Assembly (NCBI GenBank): GCA_018399745.1
Contig: JAGYNZ010000015.1
Location: 1 to 57,203 of the forward strand
Length of the DNA stretch: 57,203 bases
Direction of reading: 5' to 3'
Source of the DNA: Deltaproteobacteria bacterium
Lineage (GTDB): Bacteria; Desulfobacterota; Dissulfuribacteria; Dissulfuribacterales; UBA3076
The translations under genes and the position numbers were made by a program. Every line of letters begins with the position of its first letter. The stretch's first letter is position 1. Below, in pieces: positions 54,601-57,203 of this stretch. A model generated the notes under the pieces. That model did not search any database. It saw only the letters and a program-made list of their open reading frames with translations, and had not been told where the DNA came from.

Positions 54601-56307
54601 TTACTCAGCCGGGTGCAATTCCCTGAAGACACGGCGCATGATCTTTCCGGCAGAGTTTCTGGGGAGTTCTTTATTCATCAAAGTAAAAGACCCTATTCTT
54701 TTAAAAGGAGGCAGTGTCTTATTTGCCTTTTTGACCATTCTGAATATGAGCCGGTGTACATCTTCATCCCTCAGTTGTCTTCCCAGAGAATGTTCGCCAA
54801 TGGCCTCATAATCAGGGACTATGGCTGCACGAACCTCTTCACCGTCCCCTTTTTGATAGCCATAGACTAAAGATTCTCGGACAAAGGGCCTCAGGTTGAT
54901 CTCTGTCTCTATCTCCTCCGGGTGAATGTTATCCCCCCGGGGAGTACGAATAATGTTCCCAGCCCTTCCCAAGAGATACAGATAGCCTTTCTCATCCTGA
55001 TAACCCAGATCACCGGTCTTCAGCCAGCCCTCTGAATCCAATATCTCACGAGTGGCCTCGGGGACCATGTGGTATCCCTTCATAATCATCGGGCCTTTAA
55101 ATGCAAGTTCTCCAACTCCGGTACTGTCGGGCCCTATTATCCTGACCTCTACACCGGACAGGGGTTTGCCTATACTTTCATCTACTGGTCTATCCACCGG
55201 GTTGAAGGTAAGTGCCGGGCCTGCCTCGGTAAGTCCATAGCCTTGGAGCATCTTGATTCCCAGCCACCTGAATTCTCTGGAAATTTTGGGATTGACCGGA
55301 GAGCCGCATGCCAGAAGAAAGCGAAGAGAATCAATCCCCACTGCCTTTCTCACATCTTTGAAAAAGAGTTCAGCCAGCCCGCTGATACCAAATTTTTCGC
55401 CCACCTTGACTGCCTTGAGCAGTATATGAGTTGCCTTTTGCACAGCAGGCACTCCCTGAATGGCCTCATGGACTTCTTTCAGCATTCTCTGAAATATAAG
55501 GGGACATCCCAGTATCACTGAAGCACGGCTGGACCTAAGTTCCTCCAAAATACTGCCGCACATCTGATCCTGGACAAAGGTGATGCTGGAACCGCTGTAT
55601 ACAGGCAAAAGAAGGCCGACAGTAAGCTCAAATGAATGGTGCAGTGGCAGGATGGAAAGGAAGTGCTCCTGATTAAATCTTATTGCATTATAGCAGGCAA
55701 TTATATCTGCAACTATATTGGCATGGGTCAACATTACCCCCTTGGGGCTGCAGGTAGTGCCTGATGTGTAAATTATGGCGGCCAAATCCTCAGGGACCCT
55801 TTGCGGTAAAGCACCTGGCGCCTCTTGTCCCTTGCTTATCAGTTCTTCAAAGGGGATGCCATTCCCTGGAATCTCTTTATTATCCAGGGTGAGCGCTATC
55901 ACCAGTCCGGGTTTTGGGAAATTCCCGGTGATGTCGAGCAGGCAGTCCAGAAATTCAGGGTCCGCAAAGACCGTATCTGCGTCTGCATCGCATATGAGGT
56001 GCAGTATTTCTTTTTTACTTAACTGGGTATCTATAGGCACACAGACCCCGCCTGCCGAGATGATTGCCATGCAGGCGATGGCCCATTCAGGGGAGTTTGG
56101 TCCCAGTATTGCGCATTTAGAGTTTTCCTTAAAACCGCGGGCTATTAGACCCCTGGCCAAGGACTCCACCTTAATACCGAGTTCAGCAAAGGTGATAACC
56201 CTGTCTCCCTGAGGCCCCTTTGCAATCAGTGCGGGACGGTCTTGAAAATCATGGGCAGAACGCCGGACAATACCGGGCAGGGTCATTTCATCTGTGCTGT
56301 TTTCCAA
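54601..56307 (-). CDS. AMP-dependent acyl-CoA synthetase family protein
   Basis: 568 residues. Adenylation motifs are complete: the phosphate loop IIYTSGTTCSPKGVMLTH, the YGLTEAGPALTF segment, GWLKTGDLGYQDEKGYLYLL, and the C-terminal catalytic lysine in ELPRNSAGKIMRRVF. The enzyme should activate a carboxylic acid, probably a fatty or aromatic acid, through an adenylate to a CoA thioester. TTG 56307 is preferred (AGGG nine bases upstream); ATG at 56286 is possible. It converges with the LarA-like gene. Confidence 0.9.
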   Translation of the reverse strand: MENSTDEMTLPGIVRRSAHDFQDRPALIAKGPQGDRVITFAELGIKVESLARGLIARGFKENSKCAILGPNSPEWAIACMAIISAGGVCVPIDTQLSKKEILHLICDADADTVFADPEFLDCLLDITGNFPKPGLVIALTLDNKEIPGNGIPFEELISKGQEAPGALPQRVPEDLAAIIYTSGTTCSPKGVMLTHANIVADIIACYNAIRFNQEHFLSILPLHHSFELTVGLLLPVYSGSSITFVQDQMCGSILEELRSSRASVILGCPLIFQRMLKEVHEAIQGVPAVQKATHILLKAVKVGEKFGISGLAELFFKDVRKAVGIDSLRFLLACGSPVNPKISREFRWLGIKMLQGYGLTEAGPALTFNPVDRPVDESIGKPLSGVEVRIIGPDSTGVGELAFKGPMIMKGYHMVPEATREILDSEGWLKTGDLGYQDEKGYLYLLGRAGNIIRTPRGDNIHPEEIETEINLRPFVRESLVYGYQKGDGEEVRAAIVPDYEAIGEHSLGRQLRDEDVHRLIFRMVKKANKTLPPFKRIGSFTLMNKELPRNSAGKIMRRVFRELHPAE

Positions 56308-56519
56308 GGTTGATATCCCTGTTAGTTCCCTTTATCATGTAAAACCCTTATTCCTGGCATATTCGCTCTACTTTGCACAGCCGTGAAGGACCTGAGTTGC
56401 CAGAAAAAACAGTCAGGCCGCGGCGGAGTGTGACTGGTAGAGTAGTATACTCAATGTTTTCTTCATGCAAAATATATAAATAAACCTTTGCCTGTTAATA
56501 TTCTATTTTTTTATTGGTG

Positions 56520-56548
56520 TTGACACCTCAGGTGCTAATCCTTATTAT
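56520..56548 (+). promoter_or_regulatory. Promoter of the tmRNA gene
   Basis: TTGACA at 56520-56525, a 17-base spacer and TATTAT at 56543-56548 lie about 40 bases before the tmRNA 5' end. Confidence 0.75.
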
Positions 56549-56589
56549 TACCACAGTTACTGTAGCTTGCATTGTATCCCATCAGATTT

Positions 56590-56944
56590 GGGGGCGAACC
56601 GGATTCGACGGGGGTATGGAAGCTTAAGTGGCGTGCCGGGGACCTGTAACCTCGCAAAAAAGCAGGAAAAAACACAAACGCCGACTCTGAATACGAGTAC
56701 GCACTGGCCGCTTAAACCGGCCACATTCAACCTGATAGGCCTGTCTATCAGGATTGGGTGACAATCTAGCAGGCTAGCTTCTTCTGGGTGCTTGTCCCTT
56801 TAGGAGCAAAAATTTTACAAGCTAGTCTGATCTGACCCTGCCTGGGTGAGACAGATCAGGCAAAAATAAAAAACTCAGGCTACGCACGTAGATGCTTGAG
56901 TGGAATGCTTTCGGACGCGGGTTCGATTCCCGCCGCCTCCACCA
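56590..56944 (+). ncRNA. ssrA: Transfer-messenger RNA (tmRNA)
   Basis: The 5' end GGGGGCGAACCGGATTCGACG and the 3' end GGTTCGATTCCCGCCGCCTC followed by CACCA are the two halves of the tRNA-like domain. Bases 56590-56596 (GGGGGCG) pair with CGCCTCC (56934-56940), and the CCA end is encoded (56942-56944). The internal reading frame ends GAATACGAGTACGCACTGGC, coding for a tag ending ADSEYEYALAA with the stop at 56713-56715; the resume codon is not certain (GCC at 56680 is one candidate). tmRNA frees ribosomes stalled on broken messages. Confidence 0.97.
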
Positions 56945-56956
56945 TTTAGAAAAGGC

Positions 56957-57004
56957 AAACCCGTCTCTCTTGGGTTATTATTCGGGGTGACGGGTTTTCT
57001 TTTT
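56957..57004 (+). terminator. Probable terminator of the tmRNA gene
   Basis: AAACCCGTC at 56957-56965 pairs with GACGGGTTT at 56989-56997, followed by a run of T broken by one C. The loop is long (23 bases). It lies 12 bases after the encoded CCA. The remaining bases to the window end hold no gene I can support. Confidence 0.65.
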
Positions 57005-57203
57005 CCCCTTGTTTCTAAAGGGTTTGCGCCCGTTTCACATCTTTCCAAAGCACCTCTCCGCACCATTGATTCTCCCTATTCTCCAGTTATTCTTTCTCTG
57101 TTTGGCCCCTGATTCTCTGTTTTCTCCGGATCAAGTCCGAAGCTCGTCCGGAAAGGTACATCCTTGATTGATATGGGTTTTCGGCTAGTTGCCTTTTTTG
57201 GCG

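Overview
The window looks like a chromosomal segment of an anaerobic bacterium, most likely a Desulfobacterota (deltaproteobacterial sulfate-reducer or syntroph type). This is inferred from a two-subunit glycine decarboxylase with lipoate genes, an isopropylmalate-synthase-like (Re-citrate-synthase-type) enzyme, KamA-type and LarA-type enzymes and a split ArsP-like permease. No rRNA is present to confirm the taxonomy.

Positions 1-21,600 hold a complete type III-A (Csm) CRISPR-Cas locus on the + strand. The order is cas6, a small ORF, a CARF-HEPN ribonuclease (Csx1/TM1812 type), cas10, csm2, csm3, csm4, csm5, a MNT-HEPN toxin-antitoxin pair, a second CARF-HEPN protein (Csm6-like), a primase-polymerase-like protein (CAPP type), cas1, two tandem cas2 genes, a leader and an array of 73 repeats of 37 nt with 72 spacers. 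Cas10 keeps both its HD nuclease motif and its GGDD cyclase motif, so it should make cyclic oligoadenylate for the two CARF effectors. Three points stand out. The CAPP-like protein appears to have lost its catalytic acidic residues. A noticeable fraction of spacers are antisense to ribosome-binding sites and start codons of target genes, and several spacers resample the same target. The Csx1-like gene seems to have ATA where its start codon should be.

Positions 21,800-27,040 hold two secreted proteins that share a C-terminal domain, an HtpX-like protease, a permease split into two half-genes and a periplasmic rhodanese. Positions 27,300-35,210 form a one-carbon/lipoate block. On the minus strand are gcvH-gcvPA-gcvPB-lipB-lipA. 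Divergent on the plus strand is a single protein joining GcvT to serine hydroxymethyltransferase, so the glycine cleavage T, H, P and lipoylation proteins and the SHMT step lie together.

Positions 35,300-51,600 are mostly minus-strand housekeeping genes: a VapBC pair, a small exported protein, carB with a small downstream gene, a lexA-dnaE2 SOS cassette with a LexA box inside the lexA promoter and dnaE2 split into two overlapping frames, a radical SAM protein, a Re-citrate-synthase-like enzyme fused to a Cache-like sensor domain, aspS and hisS. The right end carries a KamA-family radical SAM protein coupled to a LarA-like protein, an acyl-CoA synthetase, and the tmRNA gene ssrA with its promoter and terminator.
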